A DNA stretch of 64,000 nt from Polaribacter glomeratus (GTDB lineage Bacteria; Bacteroidota; Bacteroidia; Flavobacteriales; Flavobacteriaceae). The translations under genes were made by a program, and so were the position numbers. Below the pieces are notes generated by a model. The model saw nothing but the letters and a program-made list of their open reading frames with translations. It did no database searches and had not been told where the DNA came from. The stretch covers positions 468,767 through 532,766 of the forward strand of contig NZ_MSCM01000002.1 in assembly GCF_002954665.1 (NCBI RefSeq), given 5' to 3'. Shown here in pieces: positions 38,345 through 47,805 of the stretch (position 1 is the first letter of the stretch; every line of letters starts with the position of its first letter).

Positions 38345-39391
38345 ATGTACAAATTAGAAGAACCAATTTATTTTTATCTGCTAGCAATTATTCCTGCAAT
38401 GATTGTTGTTTTTCTGTTGGTTTTATGGTGGAAAAAGAGAACACAACGTAAATTTTCTAATCCAGATTTATTAAAAAAATTAGCACCAAATTCATCAACA
38501 TTTAAATCATCCTTAAAATTGATTATGTTGTTGTTAGGAGTTGCTTTTTTGGTGATTTCTTTGGTAAACCCTAAAATGGGTTCTAAACTAAAGACGATAA
38601 AAAGAGAGGGTGTAGACATCGTTTTTGCATTGGATGTTTCTAAAAGTATGTTAGCAGAAGATATTGCACCTAACAGATTAGAAAAAGCGAAACAAATTAT
38701 TTCAAAAATCATAGATCAATTAGGTAGTGATAGAGTTGGTATTATTGTTTATGCAGGTAATGCGTATCCGCTTTTACCTATAACAACAGATCATGCAGCA
38801 GCTAATATGTTTTTGCAAAATGCAAATCCAGATATCGTTTCTAGTCAAGGAACCGCCATTAATGAAGCTTTAGAATTGGCAAAAACGTACTATAATGACG
38901 ACGAACAAACCAATCGTTTTTTAGTTATTATTTCTGATGGTGAAGATCATCAAGAAGAAACCAAACAAATGGCACAAGACTTATCTAATAAAGGGATAAA
39001 GATTTATACCGTTGGTGTTGGTACAGAAAAAGGGGCGCCAATACCTTTGCGCGAAAGTGGTTCTATGATTGGCTACAAAAAAGATAATAGTGGCGAAACT
39101 GTAATTACAAAACGGGTACCAACTGTTTTAGAAGATATTGCAGAAATTGCAAACGGGCAATATATTGATGGTAATAGTACCGAAAACCCTGTAAAAGAGA
39201 TTTTTGATATTATTGCAAACGCGCAAAAAAGTGAGTTTGAAACCAAACAATTTTCTGATTATAAAGATCAATTTCAGTGGTTTTTAGGAATCGGAATCTT
39301 ATTTTTAGTCTTGGATATTTTCTTATTTGATAAGAAAACAAAATGGTTAAGAAAGGTAGATTTATTTAATGAAGAAAAAGCAAAAAAATAA
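38345..39391 (+). CDS. batB: BatB, membrane-anchored VWA protein
   Basis: 348 residues, built like BatA: membrane helices at about 9-28, 58-76 and 312-330 around a VWA domain (about 88-285) with an intact MIDAS starting ALDVSKSM and VIISDGEDHQEE. It is a paralogue of BatA. It ends 3 bases before the batC start, so the downstream operon is tightly packed. Its own upstream region is the pseudogene scar; no clear promoter was found there, so expression presumably reads through. Confidence 0.92.
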   Translation: MYKLEEPIYFYLLAIIPAMIVVFLLVLWWKKRTQRKFSNPDLLKKLAPNSSTFKSSLKLIMLLLGVAFLVISLVNPKMGSKLKTIKREGVDIVFALDVSKSMLAEDIAPNRLEKAKQIISKIIDQLGSDRVGIIVYAGNAYPLLPITTDHAAANMFLQNANPDIVSSQGTAINEALELAKTYYNDDEQTNRFLVIISDGEDHQEETKQMAQDLSNKGIKIYTVGVGTEKGAPIPLRESGSMIGYKKDNSGETVITKRVPTVLEDIAEIANGQYIDGNSTENPVKEIFDIIANAQKSEFETKQFSDYKDQFQWFLGIGILFLVLDIFLFDKKTKWLRKVDLFNEEKAKK

Positions 39392-39394
39392 ACC

Positions 39395-40201
39395 ATGAAA
39401 TTATTACAAAACATACTTATTTTATGCTTGCTATTTTTGTCATCAACAAAAATACTTGCCCAAAAAGATTCTCTTGCATTGCAGCGTAAAGCAAGAAGCT
39501 TAGTAAGAGATGGCAATCAATTATATGCACAAAAACAATATACAGACGCTTCTGTTGCTTACAAAAAAGCATTAGAAAATAGCGCTAGTTATGACAAGGC
39601 AAGTTATAATTTAGGTAATGCCATGTATCAAAATAAAAATTTTAAAGAAGCTGCACCCCAATACGAATTAACAGCAAAAACAGCTACAGATAAGTTTACA
39701 AAAGCAGAAGCTTACCATAACCTTGGCAACTCTATGATGGAAACTAAAAACTTTCAAGGTGCTGTAGATGCTTATAAAAACTCATTAAGAAACAACCCAA
39801 CTGATGATGAAACTCGCTATAATTTAGCCGTTGCTCAAGAATTGTTAGAAAAGGAGAAGCAAGATAATAAAGACGATAAAAATAAGGACAATAAAGATAA
39901 TAAAGACCAAGATAAAAAGGATAAAGACGATCAAAATAAAGATAAAAATAAAGACAAAAAAGACAACGACGACAAGGATAAAAAGGATGATAAAGATGGT
40001 GAAGGAAATAAAAAACCATATCCAAAAAATGATGACAAAAAAGATCCAAATGAAAAGCCTAAACCTCAAAAAGGAAAAATGTCTCCTCAGCAAATTAAGC
40101 AATTACTAGAAAGCTTAAATAATGAGGAAAAAAAGACCCAAAAGAAAATGAATGCAGAAAAAGCGAAGGGCGAAAAAGTAAAACAAGAAAAAGATTGGTA
40201 A
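39395..40201 (+). CDS. batC: BatC, TPR protein with long Lys/Asp tail
   Basis: 268 residues: signal peptide (ending LAQ), about three TPR units (about 35-150, NGNQLYAQ-like and AYHNLGNSMMETKNF), then roughly 90 residues made almost only of K, D, N and E (about 152-240). It ends in a charged helix (SPQQIKQLLESLNNEEKK). The periplasmic TPR part likely docks partners of the BatA/B complex. The polyampholyte stretch is low complexity and probably disordered; its length may vary between strains. Confidence 0.9.
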   Translation: MKLLQNILILCLLFLSSTKILAQKDSLALQRKARSLVRDGNQLYAQKQYTDASVAYKKALENSASYDKASYNLGNAMYQNKNFKEAAPQYELTAKTATDKFTKAEAYHNLGNSMMETKNFQGAVDAYKNSLRNNPTDDETRYNLAVAQELLEKEKQDNKDDKNKDNKDNKDQDKKDKDDQNKDKNKDKKDNDDKDKKDDKDGEGNKKPYPKNDDKKDPNEKPKPQKGKMSPQQIKQLLESLNNEEKKTQKKMNAEKAKGEKVKQEKDW

Positions 40202-40216
40202 ATTTGATGTTTTAAG

Positions 40217-41992
40217 ATGGCGATGCAATTGAAACTTTACATATGTATTTTTATAAGCTTACTAACATTTACAGCTTTTGCGCAAGACGCAGAATTATCT
40301 GTAGATGTTAGCAAAAATAAACTAGGCTTAAACCAACGTTTACGAATCGAATTTTCTATTAACAAACAAGGCGCAGATAATTTTACGCCACCAAGTTTTA
40401 GAGAATTTAAAGTAATACAAGGTCCTAGTCAATCTGTTAGTCAATCTTGGATAAACGGTAAAGTAACTTTCTCTCAATCTTACACCTATATTATTGAGCC
40501 TAAAAGAAAAGGGGAACTTATTATAGAGGCTGCGAGTATAAAATATAACAGCGGAATTTTAAATTCCAAAATGATGAAAATCATTGTGGTAGATCCTATT
40601 GATATACCAGAAAACCCTAACGACCCAGATTATATTGCGCAGCAAAATATTCATTTAGTTGCAGAAGTTTCTAAATCTCAACCTTTTGTAGGTGAAGGAA
40701 TTTATGTAGAATATAGATTGTATGTAAGCGAAAATGTTAGTGTTTATGACACATCTGTAACAGAGGCGCCACAGTACAACGGTTTTTGGAATCAAGAGAT
40801 TAAAATTGATGGCTTTTCTGTAAAACCAGGAAAGTACAACAATGAAAACTACAGATATATTGTACTTCATAAAGCATTGTTAATTCCTACAAAAACAGGT
40901 AATCTTACTATTGATCCTATGAAAATGGACATCGTAATTGGTGTTCCAACAGGACGAGCAGACTTTTTTGGGAATGTTATTACTAGAAATATCAGAAAAG
41001 AATTTGCATCAGCTAAAAAGGTCATCAATCCTAAAAGTCTTCCTTTTGATGGAAAACCAGAAAATTTCACCGGTGCCGTTGGTAATTTTTCTTTTGATGT
41101 TTCTTTGAGTAAAAATGATTTAAAAGCAAATGAATCTTCGCAAATTAAAGTAACGGTTTCTGGTAAAGGAAATTTAAAATTATTTGAATTACCGGTGATA
41201 GAAACCCCTGCAGAACTAGAAAAATATCAACCAGAAAGAAAAGAAAATGTAAATGTTGAACCCGACGGAATATCGGGATCTGTAACAGATACGTATACTA
41301 TTGTGCCACAATACAAAGGCAAATATAAAATACCAAATACTACTTTTTCTTATTTTAACCCTATCAAAGAGAAATACGAAACGATTGCTACCAATGATTT
41401 GTATGTTGAAGTTTTAGAAGGAAAAGAATTGGCATCCAACTCAAATAATAACGGAAATTATATACAAAAACAAGACGTAGTTTCTACAGGTAATAACTTT
41501 AGATATATAGCTACCAACAGTAACTTTGAGACCAAAGAAAGTAGCGATTTTTACAAATCTAACTTATTTTATTTATTGTTATTATTGCCTTTATTTGCTA
41601 TTCCTGTCGGAATTATTATTGCAAAAAATAATGAAAAAAGAAATAGTGATGTTATTGGTAGAAAACAAAGAAAAGCAGAACGATTAGCTAAAAAATATTT
41701 ATCCGAAGCACAAAAACAATTAGGTAAAAAAGAAGCTTTTTATGAAGCTTTAGAACGTGCTTTACACAATTATTTAAAAGCAAAATTAAGTATAGAAATT
41801 GCGGATATTAGCAAAGAAAATATAGCTCAAATTTTAGAACAGAAAAAAGTTGATGCGCCAACTATTCATCAATTTATTGATGTTTTAAAAGCTTCGGATT
41901 TTGCGCGTTATACACCAATAACAAATACAGAAATGAAGGAAGAATTTGAAAGAGCAAAACAAGTAATAGTTCAATTAGACAAACAATTGTAA
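40217..41992 (+). CDS. batD: BatD family protein
   Basis: 591 residues. Signal peptide ending FAQ, several beta-sandwich modules typical of BatD (about 22-430, SQSWINGKVTFSQSYTYIIEPK), one membrane helix (about 455-473) and a helical cytoplasmic tail with a basic start. The 450-residue periplasmic part probably holds a partner or substrate. The gene lies 15 bases after batC. Confidence 0.92.
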   Translation: MAMQLKLYICIFISLLTFTAFAQDAELSVDVSKNKLGLNQRLRIEFSINKQGADNFTPPSFREFKVIQGPSQSVSQSWINGKVTFSQSYTYIIEPKRKGELIIEAASIKYNSGILNSKMMKIIVVDPIDIPENPNDPDYIAQQNIHLVAEVSKSQPFVGEGIYVEYRLYVSENVSVYDTSVTEAPQYNGFWNQEIKIDGFSVKPGKYNNENYRYIVLHKALLIPTKTGNLTIDPMKMDIVIGVPTGRADFFGNVITRNIRKEFASAKKVINPKSLPFDGKPENFTGAVGNFSFDVSLSKNDLKANESSQIKVTVSGKGNLKLFELPVIETPAELEKYQPERKENVNVEPDGISGSVTDTYTIVPQYKGKYKIPNTTFSYFNPIKEKYETIATNDLYVEVLEGKELASNSNNNGNYIQKQDVVSTGNNFRYIATNSNFETKESSDFYKSNLFYLLLLLPLFAIPVGIIIAKNNEKRNSDVIGRKQRKAERLAKKYLSEAQKQLGKKEAFYEALERALHNYLKAKLSIEIADISKENIAQILEQKKVDAPTIHQFIDVLKASDFARYTPITNTEMKEEFERAKQVIVQLDKQL

Positions 41993-42058
41993 GTTAAAAC
42001 ATTATTTACCTACTAAGTAAATGAGTAAACACTAAAAGAGTAACAATTTTTTTATCGG

Positions 42059-42808
42059 ATGAAAAAAATCTTATTTTTAATACTATTTATTGCCAATACA
42101 ATCTCTGCACAAAGTGTTGATGGTTTGTTTTCGTCTGCAAATGATTTGTATAAAAACGAAAAGTTTGAACAAGCAATAGAACTCTATAAAAAAATTGAAT
42201 CTAAAGGTTTAGCATCATCTGAATTGTACTATAATTTAGGAAATTCTTACTATAAACTAAACAAAGTTGGGCCTTCTATTTATTACTTTGAAAAGGCTTT
42301 AAAAAAGAATCCTTTAAACGAAGATGTAAAAAATAACTTAATTTTTGCAAAACGTTTAGCACTTGATAAAATTGAAGAATTGCCAAAAACAGTATTTCAA
42401 AAATTTAATATTAATTACCTACAACAACTCACTTACAATCAATGGGCAATTGTAGTTATTGTGTTTTCTGTTTTGGGAAGTTTACTATTTTTACTGTTTT
42501 ATTTTGCGGATACTCCTTTTATAAAACGGTTCTATTTTGTAACCAGTTCGGTTAGTTTTATTCTTTTAATTGCCGCTTTAGTAATTACATTTAATCAGTA
42601 TTCAATTTCTAAAAATAACAAAGAAGCGATTGTTTTTGCAGAAGAAACAGAAGTTAGAAATGCACCAACTTTTAACTCAGAAGAAGTATTTACTTTGCAC
42701 GAAGGCACAAAAGTTTTAGTTTTAGACGCAATTGATAGCTGGAAAAAGATTAAATTGGCCGATGGTAAAATTGGTTGGATTATTGCCGATGAGGTAAAAG
42801 AACTTTAA
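42059..42808 (+). CDS. batE: BatE, TPR and SH3-like protein
   Basis: 249 residues: signal peptide (ending ISAQ), two or three TPRs (about 20-95, ELYYNLGNSYYKLNKVG), two membrane helices (about 130-150 and 160-180), and a C-terminal bacterial SH3-like domain (about 190-249, VRNAPTFNSEEVFTLHEGTKV). SH3_3 domains often bind cell-wall peptides, which would place this end of the complex at the peptidoglycan. The TAA overlaps the next start by one base. Confidence 0.9.
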   Translation: MKKILFLILFIANTISAQSVDGLFSSANDLYKNEKFEQAIELYKKIESKGLASSELYYNLGNSYYKLNKVGPSIYYFEKALKKNPLNEDVKNNLIFAKRLALDKIEELPKTVFQKFNINYLQQLTYNQWAIVVIVFSVLGSLLFLLFYFADTPFIKRFYFVTSSVSFILLIAALVITFNQYSISKNNKEAIVFAEETEVRNAPTFNSEEVFTLHEGTKVLVLDAIDSWKKIKLADGKIGWIIADEVKEL

Positions 42809-43140
42809 TGACATTTAATAAACGATTTATTTTTAAGATATTGTTTTTAATGACGCTCTCATTAAAGCTCTCTTTTGTTGTTTATCAAAATATAGCGCAG
42901 CTTGCCACTACCGAAGAAATTTCAGCCCTTTTAGATGTTGATCAATCTGAAGAAGAAGAAGAAGAAGAAGAAGAAGAAGAAGAAGAAAATAGATTGGATT
43001 CTTCTGTAAAAATTTATCAAAAATTAAACTGCTTTTTTACGTTTACTCTTTCACAAAAAGAAAAATACCATTCTATCGCTGTTGTAAAACACAAGGTTTT
43101 ACCTAAAGAATTTACATCGCAACCTCCACGATTAGGATAA
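42808..43140 (+). CDS. Small protein with poly-glutamate run, last gene of the Bat operon
   Basis: 110 residues. The start overlaps the batE stop (TAATG), a clear sign of coupling. A hydrophobic N-terminal segment (FIFKILFLMTLSLKLSFVVY) is a signal or anchor. It is followed by a run of 13 Glu encoded only by GAA and an unremarkable basic C-terminus (CFFTFTLSQKE). I do not recognise a family. The poly-Glu run is a trinucleotide microsatellite and could change length without frameshift. Confidence 0.75.
   Translation: MTFNKRFIFKILFLMTLSLKLSFVVYQNIAQLATTEEISALLDVDQSEEEEEEEEEEEEENRLDSSVKIYQKLNCFFTFTLSQKEKYHSIAVVKHKVLPKEFTSQPPRLG
42949..42987 (+). repeat. (GAA)13 microsatellite in coding sequence
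   Basis: Thirteen perfect GAA units inside the small gene at 42808. Changes by whole units alter the Glu count only. Confidence 0.95.
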
Positions 43141-43229
43141 TCCTGGTTCAATCAAAAAAAATCAATCTTTATTTTAACTTTATACGCTTATCATTTTAAT
43201 AGTGATGCGTAAAAATCAATCAATCATTT

Positions 43230-45101
43230 ATGAAAAAACTTTTTTCAAATATAAAAGGTGACGCTTTTGGTGGTATTACAGCTGGTATTGTAGCTTTACC
43301 TTTAGCATTAGCATTTGGAGTTTCGTCTGGTTTAGGACCAAGTGCCGGTTTATATGGTGCTATTTTTATCAGTTTTTTTGCTGCTCTTTTTGGCGGAACA
43401 AGTACTCAGATTTCTGGACCAACTGCACCCATGACAGCTGTAAGTATGGTGGTAGTTGCTGGTATTGTTGCCGCCAATGACGGTGATCTTTCTAAAGCTT
43501 TACCCGCTATTTTAACGGTGTTTTTATTAGCAGGACTTTTTCAAATTGGATTAGGTTTAATAGGTCTTGGAAAGTACATTAGATATATTCCCTACCCAGT
43601 TGTGTCTGGTTTTATGACAGCAATCGGAGTAATTATTTTACTGACTCAAATTTTACCTTCTGTAGGTTATTATCCAAAAGAAGATACAGAATTTGTAAAT
43701 ACCTTTAAGCCACAAGCACAAGAGGTTATTTTAGAAAACATCTTAAAGGATGAAGCTAAAGAAGGAATCTTGGTTTTAGAAAACTTTGAAGAAACGACTA
43801 TTAGAGGAGGTAAAATTACTGCTGAAGAAATAGAAACAGAATCCCAAACTTTAGCCGCAAAAGAAACCTCGGGAGCTTTAGGGGCGATTAAAGCTTTTCC
43901 AAGAGCAATACAAAATATAAACTTATTAGAACTTTTACTAGCACTAGGAACTATTATTATTATCTACGGATTTAAACGGATAACGACCAAAATACCAAGT
44001 ACGCTCGTTGCCCTAGTTGTAATGTCTGGTGTTGCAGTTGGTTTTAGTTTGGATTATAGAACTATTCAAGAAATACCAAGTGGAATTCCGGAAATTAGAT
44101 GGGAAATATTTTCTGGATTTACATTATCAAGCCTTACACCTTACATTTTTACCGCTTTAACATTAGCACTTTTAGGAGCCATCGACTCGCTCTTAACAAG
44201 CGTTGTTGCAGATAACATGACAAAAACAAAACACAAACCTAACAAAGAATTGGTGGGGCAAGGAATAGGAAATAGTATCGCTGCTTTGTTTGGCGGAATT
44301 CCTGGTGCGGGTGCAACTATTAGAACTGTTGTAAACATTAATGCTGGTGGAAAAACCAAACTTTCTGGAATGATTGCTGGTGTAATGTTACTAATTATTA
44401 TGCTAGGTTTAGGACCTGTTGCATCTAAAATTCCTGCGGCAGTTTTAGCAGGTATTTTAATTACAGTAGGTATTGGCGTAATGGATTACAAAGGATTAAA
44501 AGCAATACCGAGTTTACCTAAAGACATGAAAATAGGTCCTTTTAAAGTTAGCTCTGAAGTGTTAATTATGATTGTGGTTTTAATTTTATCAACTTTCTGG
44601 AATTTGGTATATGCCGTAGGGATTGGTCTTGTGATTGCATCACTAATGTTTATGAAAAAGATTGGAGATTTAACAGCAGAACGATCCAACGTTAAAACAT
44701 TAAAAGAAGAAGCTTGGTCGGATGAAATAGATTTTCCTGATAGTTTAAAAGAAGAAGTTTTTATCAAACATATAAAAGGACCTTTATTCTTTGGATCAAC
44801 GAGTGATTTTCAAGCGCTTTCTGAACAAATTCCAGACACAGCTAAAACTGTTATCATGCGTCTAGGAAGAATGCAATACATGGATCAAACTGGTTTATAC
44901 GCAATGGAAGATATGCTACAAGATTTAAAAACTAAGAATATTGAAGTTTTATTTGTAAATTTATTAAAACAACCAAGATATATGATGGAACGAATTGATA
45001 TAATTCCAGATTTTATACCAAAAGAGCATATTTTTAAATCTTTTGATGAATGCACAGCTTGGATAAAACAAAGTTTAAAGACAAACACTAAAATAGTATA
45101 G
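43230..45101 (+). CDS. SulP family anion (possibly bicarbonate) transporter with STAS domain
   Basis: 623 residues. The SulP core begins with GGITAGIVALPLALAFGVSSG and GPTAPM, has about 12-14 membrane helices, and ends with a cytoplasmic STAS domain (about 500-615, RMQYMDQTGLYAMEDML). A hydrophilic insert of about 80 residues (about 145-230) is longer than in typical BicA-type members. SulP proteins carry sulfate, bicarbonate or other anions. The carbonic anhydrase starting one base after its stop strongly suggests sodium-linked bicarbonate uptake, by analogy with cyanobacterial BicA. That assignment is inference. Confidence 0.9.
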   Translation: MKKLFSNIKGDAFGGITAGIVALPLALAFGVSSGLGPSAGLYGAIFISFFAALFGGTSTQISGPTAPMTAVSMVVVAGIVAANDGDLSKALPAILTVFLLAGLFQIGLGLIGLGKYIRYIPYPVVSGFMTAIGVIILLTQILPSVGYYPKEDTEFVNTFKPQAQEVILENILKDEAKEGILVLENFEETTIRGGKITAEEIETESQTLAAKETSGALGAIKAFPRAIQNINLLELLLALGTIIIIYGFKRITTKIPSTLVALVVMSGVAVGFSLDYRTIQEIPSGIPEIRWEIFSGFTLSSLTPYIFTALTLALLGAIDSLLTSVVADNMTKTKHKPNKELVGQGIGNSIAALFGGIPGAGATIRTVVNINAGGKTKLSGMIAGVMLLIIMLGLGPVASKIPAAVLAGILITVGIGVMDYKGLKAIPSLPKDMKIGPFKVSSEVLIMIVVLILSTFWNLVYAVGIGLVIASLMFMKKIGDLTAERSNVKTLKEEAWSDEIDFPDSLKEEVFIKHIKGPLFFGSTSDFQALSEQIPDTAKTVIMRLGRMQYMDQTGLYAMEDMLQDLKTKNIEVLFVNLLKQPRYMMERIDIIPDFIPKEHIFKSFDECTAWIKQSLKTNTKIV

Positions 45102-45102
45102 T

Positions 45103-45744
45103 ATGAAAAATAAATATTACCATCAACTATTAACTAACAACAAAAAGTGGGTTAGTGAAATGCTAGAAAAAGATGAAAACTATTTTAAAAGCTTAGCCGA
45201 AGGACAAAAACCACCTGTTTTGTGGATTGGTTGCGCAGACAGTAGAGTGCCTGCAAATCAAATTACTGGTACACTTCCTGGTGAAATATTTGTTCATAGA
45301 AATATTGCAAATATGGTTATTCATACAGACATGAACATGTTAAGTGTATTAGATTATGCTGTAAACCACCTAAAAGTAAAACATATTATTGTTTGTGGCC
45401 ATTACGGTTGTGGTGGTGTTGAAGCTGCGATGCAAAATAAATCTTTAGGTTTAATCAATAAATGGATTAGAAATATTAAAGAAGTTTATAAGGATAATTA
45501 TACCGAACTTAAAAAAATAACAGACGAACGCAAACGTTTTGACCGCTTGGTAGAATTAAATGTAATAGCGCAAGTATATGATTTAGCAAAGACGTCTATT
45601 GTACAAAGATCTTGGAAAGATGATAGTGGTCTAGAAATTCATGGTTGGGTGTATGGTTTAAATGATGGTGTTATTAAAGATTTAAAAGTATCTATGGATA
45701 GCGCAGCACATTTAGATGATATTTTTACGTTAGATTTAGATTAA
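45103..45744 (+). CDS. can: Beta-class carbonic anhydrase
   Basis: 213 residues. Zinc ligands and dyad are present: WIGCADSRVPANQ (Cys, Asp-Arg pair) and IIVCGHYGCGGV (His, Cys). It interconverts CO2 and bicarbonate in the cytoplasm. It is fused in transcription to the SulP transporter (one base gap) and followed by a strong terminator. Conserved GEIFVHRNIANMV and the C-terminal IHGWVYGLNDG match the enterobacterial-type beta enzymes. Confidence 0.95.
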   Translation: MKNKYYHQLLTNNKKWVSEMLEKDENYFKSLAEGQKPPVLWIGCADSRVPANQITGTLPGEIFVHRNIANMVIHTDMNMLSVLDYAVNHLKVKHIIVCGHYGCGGVEAAMQNKSLGLINKWIRNIKEVYKDNYTELKKITDERKRFDRLVELNVIAQVYDLAKTSIVQRSWKDDSGLEIHGWVYGLNDGVIKDLKVSMDSAAHLDDIFTLDLD

Positions 45745-45767
45745 ACTAAAACACAATTTTAAAACTA

Positions 45768-45804
45768 AAAAAACCATCAGAATTAATTTTTCTGATGGTT
45801 TTTT
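45768..45804. terminator. Bidirectional terminator between carbonic anhydrase and SbtA-like gene
   Basis: A 15-bp stem with core CCATCAGAA/TTCTGATGG and flanking A6/T6 runs lies between convergent genes ending at 45744 and 45826. It can stop both. Confidence 0.9.
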
Positions 45805-45825
45805 ACTTTTAAGAAAAAAACATAC

Positions 45826-46788
45826 TTAAAACAATTGGACAATTGCAAAATAAATAGGCATCCCAATTGTTATGTTAAACGGAAACGTAATACCCAAAGC
45901 CATAGGTATATAAATACCAGCATCTGCTCTTGGTTCTGCTAACTTCATAGTTGCCGGAACTGCAATATAAGATGCACCTGCAGCTAAAATTGCAAATAAG
46001 AATCTGTTACCTGCACTTTCTGTAATAAAGCCACTTAAATATGCTACAATCATTCCGTTAAAAAGCGGAACGAGAATCCCAAAGAAAAATAAGAACAATC
46101 CATATTTCTTAAATCCTTTAATTCTACTCGCTGTAACCATTCCCATTTCTAATAAGAAAAGGGATAAAAATCCTTTAAAGATATCTGTAGTAAAAGGCTC
46201 TATTCCGCGGGCTTGTGTTGCATCCGCAATTAAACCTATAACCAAACTACCTACTAACATTAAAACACTACCACTTGTAAATGAGTGTTTTATAATACTT
46301 CCTATTGATTTTTTTTCTTTTTGTGTGGAGTCGTTCACCATAATTAAAATAACACCCACAATTATAGCAGGCGACTCCATAATTGCCATAATTGCAACCA
46401 TATGTCCTCCAAAAGTGATGCCTTGATTCTCTAAAAAAGAAACTGACGTTACAAAAGTTACTGCACTTACAGAACCATAAGCCGCAGCTATTGCACCTGC
46501 ATTTGGTATACCAACTTTACTTTTTAACATATAAAATGTGTAGATAGGTACAATTACAGAAAGAAAAATAGCAAATAAAATTGAGTATAAAATTTCTGCA
46601 TTAAATTCGCTGTGCGAAAGTTCTTGACCGCCTTTAAATCCGATAGCAAAAAGTAAATACAGTGAAATAAACTTTGAGGATGATTCGGGTATTTTTAAAT
46701 CGCTTTTTACCAAGGTGGCGATAATACCAAGAACAAAAAATAATAATACCGGGTTTGTTAAATTACTTATTAAAACATCTATATTCAT
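45826..46788 (-). CDS. SbtA-like sodium-dependent bicarbonate permease (DUF897)
   Basis: 320 residues with about ten membrane helices. The family pattern is visible: NPVLLFFVLGIIATLVKSDL near the N-terminus, LLFAIGFKGG, AAYGSVSAVTFVTS and a C-terminal GASYIAVPATMKLAEPRA. Cyanobacterial SbtA imports bicarbonate with sodium. The usual small SbtB regulator gene is not next to it. It is divergent from a LysR regulator and convergent with the carbonic anhydrase, so both bicarbonate-type transporters share one locus. Confidence 0.88.
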   Translation of the reverse strand: MNIDVLISNLTNPVLLFFVLGIIATLVKSDLKIPESSSKFISLYLLFAIGFKGGQELSHSEFNAEILYSILFAIFLSVIVPIYTFYMLKSKVGIPNAGAIAAAYGSVSAVTFVTSVSFLENQGITFGGHMVAIMAIMESPAIIVGVILIMVNDSTQKEKKSIGSIIKHSFTSGSVLMLVGSLVIGLIADATQARGIEPFTTDIFKGFLSLFLLEMGMVTASRIKGFKKYGLFLFFFGILVPLFNGMIVAYLSGFITESAGNRFLFAILAAGASYIAVPATMKLAEPRADAGIYIPMALGITFPFNITIGMPIYFAIVQLF

Positions 46789-46822
46789 TTATTGATTTTT
46801 AAAATCTGACAAAACTAAAAGC

Positions 46823-46838
46823 AAATATTCATATATTT
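46823..46838. promoter_or_regulatory. AAATAT-N4-ATATTT dyad between sbtA-like gene and LysR
   Basis: Perfect 6-bp inverted repeat in the 87-base divergent intergenic region. LysR proteins bind dyads of this kind between their own gene and the target, so it is a candidate operator. The AT-rich context lowers confidence. Confidence 0.35.
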
Positions 46839-46875
46839 TTATTTAATTTCGTTATACCAAACATAAATATTTTTA

Positions 46876-47805
46876 ATGAACTTTACCTTACATCAACTAA
46901 AAGTTTTTACCACAATTGTAGAAAACAAAAGCATTACCAAAGCTGCTAACGAATTAAACATGACGCAGCCTGCAGCTTCTATACAACTAAAAAATTTTCA
47001 AGATCAGTTTGATATTCCTTTATCAGAAATAATAGGAAGACAGTTTTATGTAACCGATTTTGGTAGAGAAATTTTTGTAATTGCAGAAGAAATTTTAAAT
47101 AAAACAGAAACGATACAATACAAAACAGAGGCGTTTAGAGGCTTACTTTCTGGTAAGTTAAAAATATCTGTAGTGTCTACAGGTAATTATGTAATGCCTT
47201 ATTTTTTAAGCGGATTTTTAAAAAAATATCCAAAAGTAGAACTCGTTTTAGATGTATCTAATAAAACAACTGTTATAAAAGATTTAGAGCAAAATTTAGT
47301 CGACTTCTCTCTGGTAACTGTAAGTCCTAGTCATTTAGAAATTGAAGAATTGCCACTTATGGACAATCATTTGGTTTTAGTAGCATCCAAAGAAAATAAA
47401 ATTATTAGCGAAAAAGGAACCTCAATTTTTAAAACAATTCCCTTAATTTATAGAGAAGAAGGTTCTGGCACTAGACACACGATGCAGCAATTTTTTAAAC
47501 AAGAAAAAATTGCACCAAAAATTAAATTAGAATTAACGTCTAACGAAGCCATAAAACAAGCTGTCGTTGCAAATATTGGTGTCTCTATTGTGTCTTTGCT
47601 TAGTATAAAAAACGAATTGTTACAAAACGAGTTAAAAATAATTCCGGCAAAAGGGTTGCCTTTAAAATCGGTGTGGAAATTAATCTATTTAAAAAAGAAA
47701 ACTTTATCGCCTGTGGCAAAAGCATTTTTAGCTTATGTAGCTTCAGAAAAAGAAACGGTTTATAAAAACTATTTTAGCTGGATTGATAATACAGAGTTTA
47801 ATTAA
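46876..47805 (+). CDS. LysR family transcriptional regulator
   Basis: 309 residues. The winged helix-turn-helix is N-terminal (about 3-62, FTTIVENKSITKAANELNMTQPAASIQLKNF) and the periplasmic-binding-like sensor domain is about 90-295. It resembles CbbR/CmpR regulators, which respond to carbon metabolites, though this cannot be settled here. Divergent placement to the SbtA-like gene suggests that it controls bicarbonate uptake. Its 3' end overlaps the convergent cvpA gene by 8 bases. Confidence 0.92.
   Translation: MNFTLHQLKVFTTIVENKSITKAANELNMTQPAASIQLKNFQDQFDIPLSEIIGRQFYVTDFGREIFVIAEEILNKTETIQYKTEAFRGLLSGKLKISVVSTGNYVMPYFLSGFLKKYPKVELVLDVSNKTTVIKDLEQNLVDFSLVTVSPSHLEIEELPLMDNHLVLVASKENKIISEKGTSIFKTIPLIYREEGSGTRHTMQQFFKQEKIAPKIKLELTSNEAIKQAVVANIGVSIVSLLSIKNELLQNELKIIPAKGLPLKSVWKLIYLKKKTLSPVAKAFLAYVASEKETVYKNYFSWIDNTEFN

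Noticed and set aside
39845..40020. Lys/Asp-rich part of batC as a separate repeat element
   Set aside because: It is low-complexity coding sequence in frame with the TPR part, with no regular unit.
42949..42987. GAA run as a phase-variation frameshift switch
   Set aside because: Three-base units cannot shift the frame; only the Glu count would change.
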